A DNA stretch of 64,000 nt from positions 62,001 through 126,000 of the forward strand of contig NZ_JAIXPP010000059.1 of the NCBI RefSeq assembly GCF_027486195.1, given 5' to 3'. The notes under the pieces are model-generated. The model saw only the letters and a list, made by a program, of their open reading frames with translations. It was not told the origin of the DNA and ran no database searches. This document shows positions 63,154 through 64,000 of the stretch, one piece after another (position 1 is the first letter of the stretch; each line of letters opens with the position of its first letter). The translations under genes were made by a program, and so were the position numbers. The DNA comes from Novosphingobium sp. GTDB lineage: Bacteria > Pseudomonadota > Alphaproteobacteria > Sphingomonadales > Sphingomonadaceae.

Positions 63154-63929
63154 CAGCGCCAGACCGGCGCGCGCTTCTCCAGAAACGCTTCGATCCCCTC
63201 CGCCGTGTTCTCGTCCATCATGTTCTGCGCCATGACTTCTGCGGCGAGCGCGTAGGCCTCTGCGCGGTGGACTTCGCGCTGTGCGTAGAACAGGGCCTTG
63301 CCGCGGCGGATCGCATCGGGGCTCTTGGCGGCGATGGTCTGGGCGAGGGTGTCGATCTCGGCATCGAGCTTGTCAGCCGGGACGGCGTGATTGATGAGGC
63401 CCCAGCTTTCGGCGGTCTGTGCACTGATGAATTCGCCGGTGACCAGCATTTCGAACGCGGGCTTGGCGGGGACATTGCGGGTGAGCGCGACCGCGGGGGT
63501 CGAGCAGAACAGGCCGACATTGATGCCTGAGACAGCAAAGCGCGCGTCCTGGCTGGCGATGGCAAGATCGCAGGCGCCCACGAGCTGGCAGCCGGCGGCG
63601 GTGGCGATACCGTGGACGCGGGCGATGACGGGGACGGGCAGCGCGACGATGGCTTCCATGACCTCGGCGCAGGCGGCGAACAGCGTGCGGTAATAGTCGA
63701 GGCGCCGCTGGCCGTGCATCTGGCGCAGGTCATGCCCGGCGCAAAACGCCTTGCCGGCGCCCGAAAGCACGACGCAGCTGATCGAGGTGTCGCTCGCGAG
63801 GCTGGTCAGTTCTGCTTTCAGGGCGGCGAGGAGGTCCTCGCTCAGCGCGTTGTACTGGTTCGGTCGGTTAAGGGTTAGATCGACGCGGGTGCCAGTGCGG
63901 CGGACCTCGAGGATTTCGTTGTCGGACAT
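63153..63929 (-). CDS. Enoyl-CoA hydratase/isomerase family protein
   Basis: The 258-residue crotonase-fold protein has RPNQYNALSEDLLAALKAELTSLASD, CVVLSGAGKAFCAGHDLRQM (oxyanion-hole motif), and VIARVHGIATAAGCQLVGACDLAIASQDARFAVSGINVGLFCST. The usual glutamate of hydratases at VNVGL is replaced (INVGLFCS), and the Gly-Cys of AAGCQL is like ECHDC3 proteins, so true hydratase activity is uncertain. The start ATG 63929 is the first and fits the family. Confidence 0.88.
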   Translation of the reverse strand: MSDNEILEVRRTGTRVDLTLNRPNQYNALSEDLLAALKAELTSLASDTSISCVVLSGAGKAFCAGHDLRQMHGQRRLDYYRTLFAACAEVMEAIVALPVPVIARVHGIATAAGCQLVGACDLAIASQDARFAVSGINVGLFCSTPAVALTRNVPAKPAFEMLVTGEFISAQTAESWGLINHAVPADKLDAEIDTLAQTIAAKSPDAIRRGKALFYAQREVHRAEAYALAAEVMAQNMMDENTAEGIEAFLEKRAPVWR

Positions 63930-64000
63930 GGGCGGCGACCTCTCCTGTTTTGCGGCAGCTTACGCCTGTGGAGGCGGGGATCAAGTCCGTCGAAATACCC

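Overview
The window is chromosomal DNA of a high-GC alphaproteobacterium, most likely a sphingomonad (Novosphingobium, Sphingobium or Erythrobacter-like). The grounds are the style of the housekeeping proteins, two PEP-CTERM surface proteins, a TonB receptor and many GC-rich palindromic repeats. No 16S gene is present, so the genus is an inference.

Layout. Positions 1-3487 hold core genes: the folD end, a secreted protein, a MarC-type membrane protein, a LON-domain protein, a YbbN-type thioredoxin and tRNA-Gly(GCC). Positions 3488-21092 are an accessory island of visibly lower GC, lying between the 3' ends of tRNA-Gly and tRNA-Lys. Its left part has a TetR regulator with a perfect palindromic operator, a Rieske oxygenase, an SMR drug/quaternary-amine exporter and an iron superoxide dismutase. 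Its centre has a LysR regulator followed by a nearly complete pipecolate/2-aminoadipate route: HglS (2-oxoadipate to D-2-hydroxyglutarate), a YdiJ-type D-2-hydroxyglutarate dehydrogenase (frameshifted), an AmaA-like FAD oxidase, an AmaB-like semialdehyde dehydrogenase and an aminotransferase, then an AlkK-like acyl-CoA ligase. Its right end holds an intact IS630-family element abutting a 5'-truncated IS3-family element.

Positions 21093-33514 return to core genes: tRNA-Lys(CTT), the cell-shape operon mreB-mreC-mreD-mrdA-rodA, the divergent mutL with a lipoprotein, an ATPase, a GNAT enzyme, a MaoC protein, ychF and a metallo-hydrolase. Positions 33615-38294 form an envelope locus of two TPR lipoproteins alternating with two PEP-CTERM proteins. 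Both PEP-CTERM genes carry a sigma-54 type -24/-12 promoter. Positions 38376-46859 hold pth, rplY, a TraB/GumN lipoprotein, glyQ, glyS and ppdK. The glyS gene carries two in-frame palindromic repeat insertions and a low-GC mosaic segment.

Positions 46957-63929 hold a methyltransferase, comF, a possible structured RNA, hisI, a MerR regulator with an acyl-CoA dehydrogenase, a dienelactone hydrolase-cysK-MFS run, a TonB receptor with a palindromic operator, a PilZ protein, tyrS, a DOMON-like protein with a NamZ-type muramidase, a 2OG-Fe(II) oxygenase, another methyltransferase, a DUF427 protein and an enoyl-CoA hydratase.

The most notable system is the island. Its enzymes together would take a cyclic or quaternary amine (pipecolate, or possibly a methylated derivative) to 2-oxoglutarate. 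The one broken step, D-2-hydroxyglutarate oxidation, is interrupted only by a one-base change in a run of six G.
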